DNA from: Terrimesophilobacter sp044464485 | GTDB lineage: Bacteria; Actinomycetota; Actinomycetes; Actinomycetales; Microbacteriaceae | Direction: 5' to 3' | NCBI GenBank assembly: GCA_044464485.1 | Contig: JBIQLG010000001.1 | Coordinates: forward strand, 62,001 to 126,000 | Length of the DNA stretch: 64,000 nt | In this document: positions 8,792 to 16,053 of the stretch, piece after piece | Layout of the letters: each line of letters begins with the position of its first letter | Position numbering within the stretch: the first letter of the stretch is position 1 | Position numbers and translations under genes: made by a program | Notes under the pieces: generated by a model | What the model was told of the DNA's origin: nothing | The model's input: the letters and a program-made list of their open reading frames with translations, nothing else | Database searches by the model: none

Positions 8792-9439
8792 ATGTCAACA
8801 GCAGCAGAACGCTTCTGGCGCAATGCCGGAGTCGGCGGAATGATTCTCGGAATGGTGAGCCTCATCGCGGCAACCATCATTCAGTGGTTTGTGCAACCGA
8901 GTGACCCATCCGGGACCCCGATCGACGTTGCCCAGCAGAACCCCACGGCGTGGCTGATCGTGAGCCTTCTCGCCGTTCTCGGTCCCCTTGCCTGGGTGGG
9001 CGGCATTGTTTCCGTCACCCTGCTTGTGCGCGCGAAAGGGTGGACTCTCGCTACCATCGGCGGCTATCTCACCGCTGCCGGACTCATTGCGGGCGTTGGG
9101 CACCTTGCGATCTTCTTCGGCCTCATTGCCGACATTGCCGCATCCGGGCTTTCCCCGGAGGACGGTCTCGCTGTCTTGCGGGCAGACGACTCCAGCATCC
9201 TGTCGAGCGTGCTTCTCTACGGATTCCTCGTCGGCTTCTCGCTCGGGCCAATATTGCTCACAGTGGGACTACGCCGGGCGAAGCTGGTTCCCGTCTGGGT
9301 GCCCGTCGCCGCCATCATCATGGTCGTAGCGAGCTTTGTCGGAGGGACGGTGGCCGGCATTGTGCAGATGATTGCCGTCGTCGCGACGTTCGCGCCCATG
9401 ATTGTTGCCCTACTGAAGGAACGGAAGGTCACCGCTTAG
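8792..9439 (+). CDS. Small polytopic membrane protein, unknown function
   Basis: A 215-residue protein with about six hydrophobic segments (starting GGMILGMVSLIAATIIQWFV near residue 12) and a short charged C-terminus (LKERKVTA). The overall layout resembles general DUF-type integral membrane proteins of actinobacteria; no catalytic motif is visible. GAAAGG at 8777-8782 gives a spacer of nine bases to ATG 8792 but only three to the in-frame ATG 8786, so 8792 is preferred. Its stop TAG forms the first bases of the -10-like element of the next gene. Confidence 0.7.
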   Translation: MSTAAERFWRNAGVGGMILGMVSLIAATIIQWFVQPSDPSGTPIDVAQQNPTAWLIVSLLAVLGPLAWVGGIVSVTLLVRAKGWTLATIGGYLTAAGLIAGVGHLAIFFGLIADIAASGLSPEDGLAVLRADDSSILSSVLLYGFLVGFSLGPILLTVGLRRAKLVPVWVPVAAIIMVVASFVGGTVAGIVQMIAVVATFAPMIVALLKERKVTA

Positions 9440-9442
9440 GCT
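9437..9442 (+). promoter_or_regulatory. Predicted -10 element (TAGGCT), stop-codon nested
   Basis: TAGGCT starts with the stop codon of the membrane-protein gene and lies six bases (GGACGG) before ATG 9449. Confidence 0.5.
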
Positions 9443-9448
9443 GGACGG

Positions 9449-10258
9449 ATGACTTCTCGACCCCTCCGCATCGGCGTTCAGATCGCGCCGCAACATGCCA
9501 GCTACGACAAGATCAGGGACACGGTGTCGGCGTGCGAGGAACTCGGCGTCGACATCGTGTTCAACTGGGACCACTTCTTCCCGCTCTCCGGTGACGCGGA
9601 CGGCCTGCACTTCGAGGCGTGGACGATGCTCGCCGCGATCGCCGAGCAGACCTCGGGCGTCGAACTGGGTTGCCTCGTCAATTGCAACGCGTACCGCAAC
9701 CCGAACCTTCAGGCCGATATGGCACGCACGATCGATCACATCAGCGCCGGCTCGAACGGGGGAGTGGGCCGGTTCATTTTCGGAACCGGATCGGGTTGGT
9801 TCGAGCGCGACTTCGATGAGTACGGTTACGACTTCGGCACGAAGGGCTCCAGGCTCGACGCTCTCGCGCGCGACGTGCCGATCATCCGCGAGCGCTGGAC
9901 GAAGCTGAACCCCGCACCTACGCGCGACATTCCGATCCTGATCGGCGGCGGCGGTGAAAAGAAGACGCTTCGGATCGTCGCCGAACACGCCGACATCTGG
10001 CACAGCTTCAGCGACGCCGAGACGCTCGAGCGCAAGCTCGGCATTCTCGAGGCGCACTGTGCGGAAGTCGGCCGGGACATGGGCGAGATCGAGGTGTCGA
10101 CGGAGATTCGGCAGCGTTCGCACGAGGATGCCGACGAGCAGGTTGCCCTGGGTGCGAGCATGTTCACGATTCAGGTAAGCGGGCCGCAGCATGACCTTGG
10201 ACCCGTGCGCGACTGGCTCGCCTGGCGCGACCAGCACAATGTCGTCGCTCGGCAATAG
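9449..10258 (+). CDS. F420-dependent luciferase-like oxidoreductase (Rv1855c-like)
   Basis: A 269-residue luciferase-like monooxygenase family protein. The N-terminus (RIGVQIAPQHASYDKIRDT), NWDHFFPLSGD, the ELGCLVNCNAYRNPN segment and GRFIFGTGSGW follow the actinobacterial subfamily to which mycobacterial Rv1855c belongs and whose members are generally F420-linked. PILIGGGGEKKTLRIVAEHAD is the conserved C-terminal cofactor region. The substrate is unknown. It is placed between two membrane-protein genes, both junctions using stop-codon-nested -10 hexamers, which suggests independent transcription rather than a classical operon. Confidence 0.85.
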   Translation: MTSRPLRIGVQIAPQHASYDKIRDTVSACEELGVDIVFNWDHFFPLSGDADGLHFEAWTMLAAIAEQTSGVELGCLVNCNAYRNPNLQADMARTIDHISAGSNGGVGRFIFGTGSGWFERDFDEYGYDFGTKGSRLDALARDVPIIRERWTKLNPAPTRDIPILIGGGGEKKTLRIVAEHADIWHSFSDAETLERKLGILEAHCAEVGRDMGEIEVSTEIRQRSHEDADEQVALGASMFTIQVSGPQHDLGPVRDWLAWRDQHNVVARQ

Positions 10259-10261
10259 TGT
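10256..10261 (+). promoter_or_regulatory. Predicted -10 element (TAGTGT), stop-codon nested
   Basis: TAGTGT begins with the oxidoreductase stop TAG and is followed by six bases and then GTG 10268. This spacing favours GTG 10268 over the in-frame GTG 10262. Confidence 0.45.
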
Positions 10262-10267
10262 GTGCAG

Positions 10268-11245
10268 GTGAGCACTACTTTTCAGACTGAGCGCGCAACG
10301 ACCTCGGTGAGTCTGCGCGTGATCCTTGCGATCATCGTCACGGTTCTCGCATGGGCGAGTGCCTTCGTGGTGATTCGAGGCGTGGGTGAGCACCTGGGGG
10401 GTGGCGAACTCGCGCTCGGCCGGCTGCTCGTCGGAACGGTGCTGCTTTCGCTTCTGCTCGTCGGCCGCACCTGGGTTCGGCCGAACCGCAACGAGTGGGT
10501 GCTCATCATCGTCTACGGGGTTGCGTGGTTCGGGGCGTACAACGTCACCCTGAACATCGCGGAGCACACGCTGGATGCCGGAACGACAGCCATGATCGTG
10601 AACATCGGGCCTATCCTCATCGCCCTCGGCGCGGGCATTTTCCTCGGCGAAGGGGTGCCGAAGTGGCTTGCGATTGGCGCCGGTGTTTCTTTTGGGGGAG
10701 TTGTGCTGATCGGAGTGAGCTCCGGACTCGCCGGCCTGGGCAATGGAGTGGGGATCCTGTGGGCGCTCGCCGCCGCCGTCACCTACACGATCGGCGTGTT
10801 GTCTCAGAAACGGCTGATGCGCCGCATACCTTCCACCCAGGTGACGTGGATGGGCTGCGCGATCGGCGCGGCGGCCTGCCTGCCGTTCACGGGAGGGCTC
10901 GTTGCGGAAGTTCAGGCGGCTCCGCTGAGCGCAATCCTCGGAGTCGTCTATCTCGGCGCCATCCCGACATCGCTCGCATTCACGACCTGGGGGTATGCCC
11001 TGTCAAAAATGCCTGCCGGGCAACTGGGCGTGACCACCTACGCGGTGCCGGCCCTCGTGATCCTCTTCGGCTTTCTCGCTTTCGGCGAGGTGCCCACGCT
11101 TCTCGCGATAGTCGGCGGCGTCATTTGCCTCGTCGGGGTCGCTCTGTCGAGGCGACGTTCCCGTGAGCGCCGGGTGCCCATTGCGGTGGCTCCGGAACCC
11201 GGAACCACTGCGGTTACCGAAGCCTCGCAAAATCTGCCACAATAG
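10268..11245 (+). CDS. EamA/DMT-family transporter
   Basis: A 325-residue membrane protein with ten hydrophobic segments arranged as two EamA repeats. The first covers about residues 15-145 (VTVLAWASAFVVIRGVGEHL, then NVTLNIAEHTLDAGTTAMIV), the second about 155-290 (GILWALAAAVTYTIGVLSQK). Such proteins are drug/metabolite exporters of unknown substrate here. A hydrophilic tail of about 30 residues follows. GTG 10268 is chosen from the six-base spacing to a -10-like hexamer; GTG 10262 is the alternative. Confidence 0.85.
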   Translation: MSTTFQTERATTSVSLRVILAIIVTVLAWASAFVVIRGVGEHLGGGELALGRLLVGTVLLSLLLVGRTWVRPNRNEWVLIIVYGVAWFGAYNVTLNIAEHTLDAGTTAMIVNIGPILIALGAGIFLGEGVPKWLAIGAGVSFGGVVLIGVSSGLAGLGNGVGILWALAAAVTYTIGVLSQKRLMRRIPSTQVTWMGCAIGAAACLPFTGGLVAEVQAAPLSAILGVVYLGAIPTSLAFTTWGYALSKMPAGQLGVTTYAVPALVILFGFLAFGEVPTLLAIVGGVICLVGVALSRRRSRERRVPIAVAPEPGTTAVTEASQNLPQ

Positions 11246-11367
11246 AACGTCGAGTCCCGGCGAGCCCGACCCTCTATCGGCTGCCGTGGAATCCATCAAT
11301 GCTTTCGCCGAGTGTGCCCCTACGCCCACGGCCGTTCGCGACCAACACTAGAAACTTACGGAGAATT

Positions 11368-11946
11368 GTGGCTGTAAAAATTCGTTTGAAGCGACTGGGC
11401 AAGATTCGCTCACCGCACTACCGCATCGTTGTTGCTGATTCGCGCACCAAGCGCGACGGCCGGGTGATCGAAGAGATCGGTCAGTACCACCCCACCGAAG
11501 AGCCCTCGATCATCGAAGTCAAGTCGGAGCGAGCGCTCTACTGGCTTGGTGTCGGCGCGCAGCCGACCGAGCAGGTGATGGCGCTGCTGAAGCTCACCGG
11601 CGACTGGGGAACATTCAAGGGCGAGAAGGATGCGAAAAGCACGGTTCGCACCGCCGCACCCAAGCCGGAATTCCAGGCCGACGAGAAGAAGAAGCCGGTA
11701 CTCAAGCCGAAGTCTGAGACGCCCGCCAAAGCCGAGACGCCCGCCAAAGCCGAAGCTCCTGCGGCGGACGAGGCGGCAGCGGATGCCGCAGAGGCTCCCG
11801 CAACCGACGCTCCCGCAGAGGCTCCCGCAACCGACGCTCCCGCAAACGCGGACGACGCGAAGGCTGACGACGCAAAGGCTGACGACGCAAACGCGGACGA
11901 CGCGAAGGCTGACGACGCAACCGCTGACGGCGCCGACAAGGCTTAG
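11368..11946 (+). CDS. rpsP: 30S ribosomal protein S16 with long repeat-built C-terminal tail
   Basis: A 192-residue protein. Residues 1-85 are canonical S16 (AVKIRLKRLGKIRSPHYRIV, GDWGTFKG). The remaining hundred or so residues are a low-complexity Ala/Asp/Lys/Pro tail built from tandem repeats (AETPAK, EAPATDAPA, ADDAK units). Actinobacterial S16 often carries an extension, but this one is strikingly repetitive. The start is GTG 11368 with GGAG upstream; the window's longer upstream frame is not conserved. khpA follows two bases after the stop, beginning the conserved rpsP-khpA-rimM-trmD operon. Confidence 0.97.
   Translation: MAVKIRLKRLGKIRSPHYRIVVADSRTKRDGRVIEEIGQYHPTEEPSIIEVKSERALYWLGVGAQPTEQVMALLKLTGDWGTFKGEKDAKSTVRTAAPKPEFQADEKKKPVLKPKSETPAKAETPAKAEAPAADEAAADAAEAPATDAPAEAPATDAPANADDAKADDAKADDANADDAKADDATADGADKA
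11716..11751 (+). repeat. Two identical 18-bp tandem units in rpsP
   Basis: GAGACGCCCGCCAAAGCC occurs twice head to tail (11716-11733, 11734-11751), encoding ETPAKA twice. Confidence 0.9.
11791..11844 (+). repeat. Two identical 27-bp tandem units in rpsP
   Basis: A 27-base unit (11791-11817) is repeated without change at 11818-11844; each copy encodes EAPATDAPA. Confidence 0.9.
11848..11937 (+). repeat. Six 15-bp tandem units in rpsP
   Basis: Units of the type GCTGACGACGCAAAG run from 11848 to 11937. Units one and four are identical (GCGGACGACGCGAAG); the last is the most diverged. They encode ADDAK/ADDAN/ADDAT. Confidence 0.88.
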
Positions 11947-11948
11947 CG

Positions 11949-12188
11949 ATGCTTGCTGCCGCGCTGGAACACCTCGTCAAGGGAATCGTCGATCATCCGG
12001 ATGAGGTCCAGGTTGTCGCCAAGAGCTCTTCGCGGGGAGAGGTGCTCGAGGTTCGTGTGAACCCCGAGGATCTCGGCCGCGTTATCGGTCGCGCCGGACG
12101 CACCGCGAAGGCGCTGCGTACGCTCGTGAGTGCTCTTGCCGATGGGCAGAAGGTTCGCGTCGACGTGGTGGACACTGATTTCTCCTAG
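11949..12188 (+). CDS. khpA: KH-domain RNA-binding protein KhpA
   Basis: A 79-residue single KH domain. VVAKSSSRGEVLEVRVNPED is followed by the GxxG loop in LGRVIGRAGRTAKALRTLVS. KhpA binds RNA, partners with KhpB in cell-envelope regulation in Gram-positives, and is conserved between rpsP and rimM in actinobacteria. It starts two bases after the rpsP stop (TAGCGATG). Length is typical of the family. Confidence 0.93.
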   Translation: MLAAALEHLVKGIVDHPDEVQVVAKSSSRGEVLEVRVNPEDLGRVIGRAGRTAKALRTLVSALADGQKVRVDVVDTDFS

Positions 12189-12750
12189 AGCCAAGTCAGA
12201 AAACACCCGCCTGCGGGTAGGTCGACTCACCAAGGCGCACGGCCTCAAGGGAGCGATCAAGATCGAGTTGTACACGGACGACCCGGATCGCCGATTCGTT
12301 CCCGGTGCCGTGTTCTACCTGCAGGTGCCGGAGAGTTCTCCGTGGCACGACAAGACTCTGGAACTGCTTGAGCTCAAATGGTTCAACACGCATCCGGTGG
12401 CGTTCTTCAAGGGCATAGAAGATCGCACGAGCGCGGAGAGCCTGCTCAAGGCGATCCTGCTCGTCGATCACAACCCCGACGAGGCACCGGTCGAAGAGGA
12501 TGCGTGGTATGACCATCAGCTCATCGGACTGGACGTTGTGCGTGACGGCGTGAAGGTGGGGACTGTCGCGCGGCTTGACCACTTGCCCGCGCAGGACCTG
12601 CTTCATGTGGCGACCGAGTCCGGCGATGTCATGGTTCCCTTCGTGAAGGCGATTGTGCCGAAGGTGGACCTCGCTGCGGGCGTAATCACGGTCACGCCTC
12701 CGGTCGGCCTCTTCGAGCCCGTGCCGGAGGACCCGGAAATCGCTCCGTAA
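12142..12750 (+). CDS. rimM: Ribosome maturation factor RimM
   Basis: About 202 residues. The N-terminal beta-barrel carries VGRLTKAHGLKGAIKIELYT and the C-terminal PRC-barrel has AWYDHQLIGLDVV, DLLHVA and VMVPFVKAIVP. RimM assists 30S head assembly and binds S19. The start is uncertain: no ATG, GTG or TTG exists in frame between the khpA stop (12188) and the conserved core. The nearest standard codon is ATG 12142, inside khpA (overlap 47 bases); GTG 12130 lies further up, and a CTG at 12175 or ATT at 12178 would need a rare start. trmD follows after ten bases. Confidence 0.93.
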   Translation: MGRRFASTWWTLISPRAKSENTRLRVGRLTKAHGLKGAIKIELYTDDPDRRFVPGAVFYLQVPESSPWHDKTLELLELKWFNTHPVAFFKGIEDRTSAESLLKAILLVDHNPDEAPVEEDAWYDHQLIGLDVVRDGVKVGTVARLDHLPAQDLLHVATESGDVMVPFVKAIVPKVDLAAGVITVTPPVGLFEPVPEDPEIAP

Positions 12751-12753
12751 ACT
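12748..12753 (+). promoter_or_regulatory. Predicted -10 element (TAAACT), stop-codon nested, before trmD
   Basis: TAAACT begins with the rimM stop TAA and ends seven bases before ATG 12761; no ribosome site is present in the gap. Confidence 0.4.
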
Positions 12754-12760
12754 GGCATCC

Positions 12761-13528
12761 ATGCGCATCGACATCGTTTCGATCTTTCCGGAGTTTTTCT
12801 CCGTACTCGACGTGTCGCTGTTGGGTAAGGCGCGCGAGTCGGGCCTGCTCGAACTGAACGTGCACAACTTGCGCGACTTCACCCACGATCGACATCGCAC
12901 CGTCGACGACACCCCTTACGGAGGCGGGGCCGGCATGGTGATGAAACCGGAACCGTGGGGCGAGGCGCTTTCGAACATCCTCGGGAGTCGAGCGCACGAC
13001 GCGTTGGCCGACGCCACCTCAACACCGGATGTGGCGCAGACGCACAGCGCGACCATCGTATTTCCCTCGCCCGCGGGCGAGTTGTTCACCCAGTCGATGG
13101 CGCAGTCTCTTGCGTCGGAATCGCACCTCGTCTTCGGATGCGGGCGCTACGAAGGAATCGATGAACGCGTTTTCGAGTACGCCTCGTCGCTCGCTCGCGT
13201 GCGGCTCGTGAGTCTCGGGGATTACGTGCTGAATGGCGGCGAAATTGCGGCGATGGCCATGATCGAAGCGATCGGTCGACTCATTCCCGGCGTCGTGGGC
13301 AATCCGGAGAGCCTCGTTGAGGAATCGCACAGCGCTGGGTTGCTGGAGTATCCGTCGTACACGAAGCCGGCATCCTGGCAGGGGCTTGATGTGCCGTCTG
13401 TGTTGCTGGGCGGAAACCATGGCGCTGTTGCCGCATGGCGGAAAGAGCAACAACTCGAACGCACGCGCAGAATCCGTCCCGACCTGCTGGATCGGCATCC
13501 GTCCGGAACGATCAGTCCCGAGCGGTGA
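12761..13528 (+). CDS. trmD: tRNA (guanine37-N1)-methyltransferase TrmD
   Basis: A 255-residue SPOUT methyltransferase that places m1G at position 37 of tRNA from S-adenosylmethionine. The N-terminus MRIDIVSIFPEFFSVLDVSL and DDTPYGGGAGMVMKPEP are canonical. The knotted SAM site appears as LVFGCGRYEGIDERV, then SLGDYVLNGGE and PGVVGN. It ends in the operon and overlaps the convergent map gene by 17 bases (13512-13528). Confidence 0.97.
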   Translation: MRIDIVSIFPEFFSVLDVSLLGKARESGLLELNVHNLRDFTHDRHRTVDDTPYGGGAGMVMKPEPWGEALSNILGSRAHDALADATSTPDVAQTHSATIVFPSPAGELFTQSMAQSLASESHLVFGCGRYEGIDERVFEYASSLARVRLVSLGDYVLNGGEIAAMAMIEAIGRLIPGVVGNPESLVEESHSAGLLEYPSYTKPASWQGLDVPSVLLGGNHGAVAAWRKEQQLERTRRIRPDLLDRHPSGTISPER

Positions 13529-14279
13529 GGATGACCGGCCCGTCCCTGGTGACAGCAATGGTGTGCTCTGCGTGCGCCGAACGCGAACCATCCATGCTGC
13601 GCAGCGTCCAGCCATCCGGGTCGGTGAAAATCTGATCGGTCGTGTGCATGAACCACGGCTCGATCGCGAATACCAGCCCGGGTTTGAGCGGGTAGCCCCG
13701 ACGCGGTCGGCCGTCGTTGGGAACGTGCGGGTCACCGTGCATGGTGTGTCCGACGCCATGGCCGCCGAAATCGGTGTTGATGGTCAGTCCCGCTTCCCTG
13801 GCGACCGCCCCGATCGCGGCGGAAACATCGCCCATGCGGTTTCCGACGACGGCCGCGGCAATTCCGGCATCCAGGGCGCGCTCCGTGGTGTCGATGAGCG
13901 CGAGGTCCTCCGGGCGCGCCGTTCCCACGACGAGTGACACCGCGGAGTCGGCCACCCAACCGTTGACCGAGGCCGCGAAGTCGAGGCTCAGCAGGTCGCC
14001 ATCCTGCAGGGCATAGTCGTGGGGGAGCCCGTGCAGTGCGGCGTCATTCACCGAGGTGCACAGCACTTTGCCAAACGGCATGGCGCCAAACGACGGGTGA
14101 TAGTCGATGTAGCAGCTCTCTGCGCCGCGATCCCGAATCATCTTGTGGGCGAGTTCATCGAGTTCGAGAAGATTGACACCGACCCTGGATGCCGCGGTCA
14201 GTGCGGTGAGGACGCTCGCCACGAAGCTCCCGGCGGGTCGCATTGCGTCAATTTCGGAGGGCGTTCTCAACTCGATCAT
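13512..14279 (-). CDS. map: Type I methionine aminopeptidase
   Basis: About 255 residues from ATG 14279. It removes the initiator methionine from nascent proteins. The five metal ligands are visible in order: two aspartates in SLDFAASVNGWVADSA, histidine in GVGHTMHGD, glutamate in FAIEPWFM and glutamate in HAEHTIAV. It lacks the N-terminal SH3-binding zinc extension of some actinobacterial MetAPs. In-frame TTG 14297 and GTG 14294 are alternative starts that would suit a CAGAAT hexamer at 14307-14312 on this strand. An insertion between trmD and rplS in the conserved core block. Confidence 0.95.
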   Translation of the reverse strand: MIELRTPSEIDAMRPAGSFVASVLTALTAASRVGVNLLELDELAHKMIRDRGAESCYIDYHPSFGAMPFGKVLCTSVNDAALHGLPHDYALQDGDLLSLDFAASVNGWVADSAVSLVVGTARPEDLALIDTTERALDAGIAAAVVGNRMGDVSAAIGAVAREAGLTINTDFGGHGVGHTMHGDPHVPNDGRPRRGYPLKPGLVFAIEPWFMHTTDQIFTDPDGWTLRSMDGSRSAHAEHTIAVTRDGPVILTARD

Positions 14280-14305
14280 CCAGCTATTCTTCACCAAAGG
14301 ATGCC

Positions 14306-14312
14306 TATTCTG
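14306..14312. promoter_or_regulatory. Possible bidirectional -10 element (TATTCTG / CAGAATA)
   Basis: On the plus strand TATTCT (14306-14311) is six bases before ATG 14318. On the minus strand the same bases read CAGAAT (14312-14307), nine bases before the TTG alternative start of map. One element could fire both ways. Confidence 0.35.
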
Positions 14313-14317
14313 TGTGT

Positions 14318-14734
14318 ATGTGGTTACGCAGAGCGTTCTTCTATATGCAGTTTTGGGCTATTCCCGTGCTGCCGCTCTGGCTGCTCGTCGGCAGAGGGCT
14401 TGCCATTTCGGGAAGCGGATGGGAGCTCGTAGTTCTGCTTTTCGCCACCCCGCTTCTCTCCGTGGCGCTCATCGTGGTGATGGGTTTGACGATGGCCCGC
14501 AAAGCGGTGCGTCGGGCACGGTTGCTGTCCTGGATCGATGTCGGAATTCTCGGCGCGTGGTACTTATCGCTCATCGCCGCGGGGCTCTACTCCCTGCCAT
14601 GGCTGGCTATCCTCGCCATAGCGCTGATGCTCGCCGCGTTCTGGAGCGCCGTCTGGCAGTGGGTTGTCGAGACGCGCCAGCGCATCACGCTTGCGTTCGC
14701 CAGCTACGACGCCATTCCTGTGACCTCCCGCTGA
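14318..14734 (+). CDS. Small four-helix membrane protein, unknown function
   Basis: A 138-residue protein with four hydrophobic segments (WAIPVLPLWLLVGRGLAI, LVVLLFATPLLSVALIVVMG, IDVGILGAWYLSLIAAGLY, LAILAIALMLAAFWSAVW) and a short hydrophilic C-terminus. I do not recognise a named family. ATG 14318 is chosen for the six-base spacing to TATTCT; GTG 14312 has a better distance from GGA at 14299-14301 and is an alternative. It is divergent from map with about 38 bases between starts. Confidence 0.6.
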   Translation: MWLRRAFFYMQFWAIPVLPLWLLVGRGLAISGSGWELVVLLFATPLLSVALIVVMGLTMARKAVRRARLLSWIDVGILGAWYLSLIAAGLYSLPWLAILAIALMLAAFWSAVWQWVVETRQRITLAFASYDAIPVTSR

Positions 14735-14745
14735 CGCGGTGTCGG

Positions 14746-14775
14746 TTGGCGGCCGGGTCGCGGGTGTGACAGAAT
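14746..14775 (+). promoter_or_regulatory. Predicted promoter of rplS (TTGGCG, N18, CAGAAT)
   Basis: A -35-like TTGGCG (14746-14751) and a -10-like CAGAAT (14770-14775) are 18 bases apart. Transcription should begin near 14781-14784, giving either a leader of about 115 bases before ATG 14898 or a leaderless start at GTG 14784, which is in frame with rplS. Confidence 0.45.
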
Positions 14776-14897
14776 AGTCCACTGTGCCCACGCACGGCCC
14801 TGCCTCAGGGGGGCCAGCAGTTTCCGGGCGCACTTCTTCTTTTCTGGAAATACCCATCACGTCGTCGACCTGTGGCGATGGCAGAGAGCGAACCACC

Positions 14898-15248
14898 ATG
14901 CACATTCTCGATTCAGTCGATGCAGCATCGCTGCGCAATGACATCCCTAACTTTCGTGCCGGCGACAACGTGAAAGTTCACGTGAACATCGTCGAAGGTA
15001 CCCGCTCTCGTATCCAGGTCTTCCAGGGTGTCGTCATCGGGCGGTCCGGTGAAGGAGTTCGCGAGACTTTCACTGTGCGCAAGGTGAGCTTCCAGGTGGG
15101 CGTAGAGCGCACCTTCCCCGTGCACTCGCCTGTGATCGACCACATCGAGGTTGTCACTCGCGGCGACGTTCGTCGCGCAAAGCTCTACTATCTCCGCAAC
15201 CTTCGCGGCAAGAAGGCGAAGATCAAGGAAAAGCGCGACGCGCAGTAG
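14898..15248 (+). CDS. rplS: 50S ribosomal protein L19
   Basis: A 116-residue L19 (HILDSVDAASLRNDIPNFRA, then VERTFPVHSPVIDHIEVVTR, then KKAKIKEKRDA), which sits at the 30S-50S interface. ATG 14898 fits the family start. The frame is open upstream to GTG 14784, which would add 38 residues not seen in the family. A weak AGAGAG lies before the ATG. lepB follows in the usual actinobacterial order. Confidence 0.97.
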   Translation: MHILDSVDAASLRNDIPNFRAGDNVKVHVNIVEGTRSRIQVFQGVVIGRSGEGVRETFTVRKVSFQVGVERTFPVHSPVIDHIEVVTRGDVRRAKLYYLRNLRGKKAKIKEKRDAQ

Positions 15249-15279
15249 CCCTAATGGCTTGTCGGGGTTTTGAAGACCC

Positions 15280-15285
15280 TAGACT
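15280..15285 (+). promoter_or_regulatory. Predicted -10 element (TAGACT) of lepB
   Basis: TAGACT lies 21 bases before ATG 15307, leaving a short leader that holds the ribosome site AGGGG. Confidence 0.35.
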
Positions 15286-15306
15286 TGTCGAGAACCCAGG
15301 GGCTAC

Positions 15307-16053
15307 ATGACGACAGAAGAACCGCCGATTCGGCATACACGAACGCGCTCGGAGAAGCGTTCGCGCTCACGCAGCGTGAAGCTTTTCGTGCGGGATATCG
15401 TTCTGATTTTTCTTGCCGCCATCATCATTTCGGTGGGAATCAAGGCGTTCCTGATCCGTTCGTTTTATATTCCTTCCGGTTCCATGGAGAACACGCTCCA
15501 AATCAACGATCGCATTATCGTGAACGAGTTGGTGCCCAAAGTAATGCCGATCGAGCGCGGCGACGTTGTGGTCTTCCGCGATCCCGGCGGATGGCTGCAA
15601 CCGACGGTGCAGCCCGAAGAAAACTGGTTCGTCACCAGCATCGATTGGATGCTCTCGGTCGTGGGCTTGAGCGCACCCGACAGCAACGATCACCTTGTCA
15701 AGCGAGTCATCGGACTTCCCGGCGATGAAGTCAGCTGTTGCAACACCTTCGGTCAGATGTCGGTGAACGGCGTGCCTCTCGACGAGCCCTACCTTGATTT
15801 GCCGCAGGGCGTGACGAAAGCATCCGGTACGGACTTCGACGTTACGGTGCCGAAGGATTCGCTCTGGGTCATGGGCGACAATCGGTATGATTCGCTGGAT
15901 TCCCGCTACAACACGAATAAACCGGGTAAAGGATTCGTCCCGATCGACAACGTGGTCGGCAGAGCATTTCTGATCAGCTGGCCCGTTGATCACTGGACGT
16001 GGCTGGACAATTACCCCACCGTCTTTGACGGAGTGGCCGACAAAGACCAGTAA
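15307..16053 (+). CDS. lepB: Signal peptidase I (bacterial Ser/Lys type)
   Basis: A 248-residue membrane protease that removes signal peptides of Sec and Tat substrates. A basic cytoplasmic N-terminus is followed by one membrane helix (DIVLIFLAAIIISVGIKAFL, about 30-50). The catalytic serine lies in SFYIPSGSMENTL, the catalytic lysine in DHLVKRVIGLPGDEV, and box E is VMGDNRYDSLDSR. This is the housekeeping enzyme and differs from the SipW-type peptidase at 46978. The stop codon is immediately followed by the rnhB ATG (TAAATG). Confidence 0.96.
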   Translation: MTTEEPPIRHTRTRSEKRSRSRSVKLFVRDIVLIFLAAIIISVGIKAFLIRSFYIPSGSMENTLQINDRIIVNELVPKVMPIERGDVVVFRDPGGWLQPTVQPEENWFVTSIDWMLSVVGLSAPDSNDHLVKRVIGLPGDEVSCCNTFGQMSVNGVPLDEPYLDLPQGVTKASGTDFDVTVPKDSLWVMGDNRYDSLDSRYNTNKPGKGFVPIDNVVGRAFLISWPVDHWTWLDNYPTVFDGVADKDQ

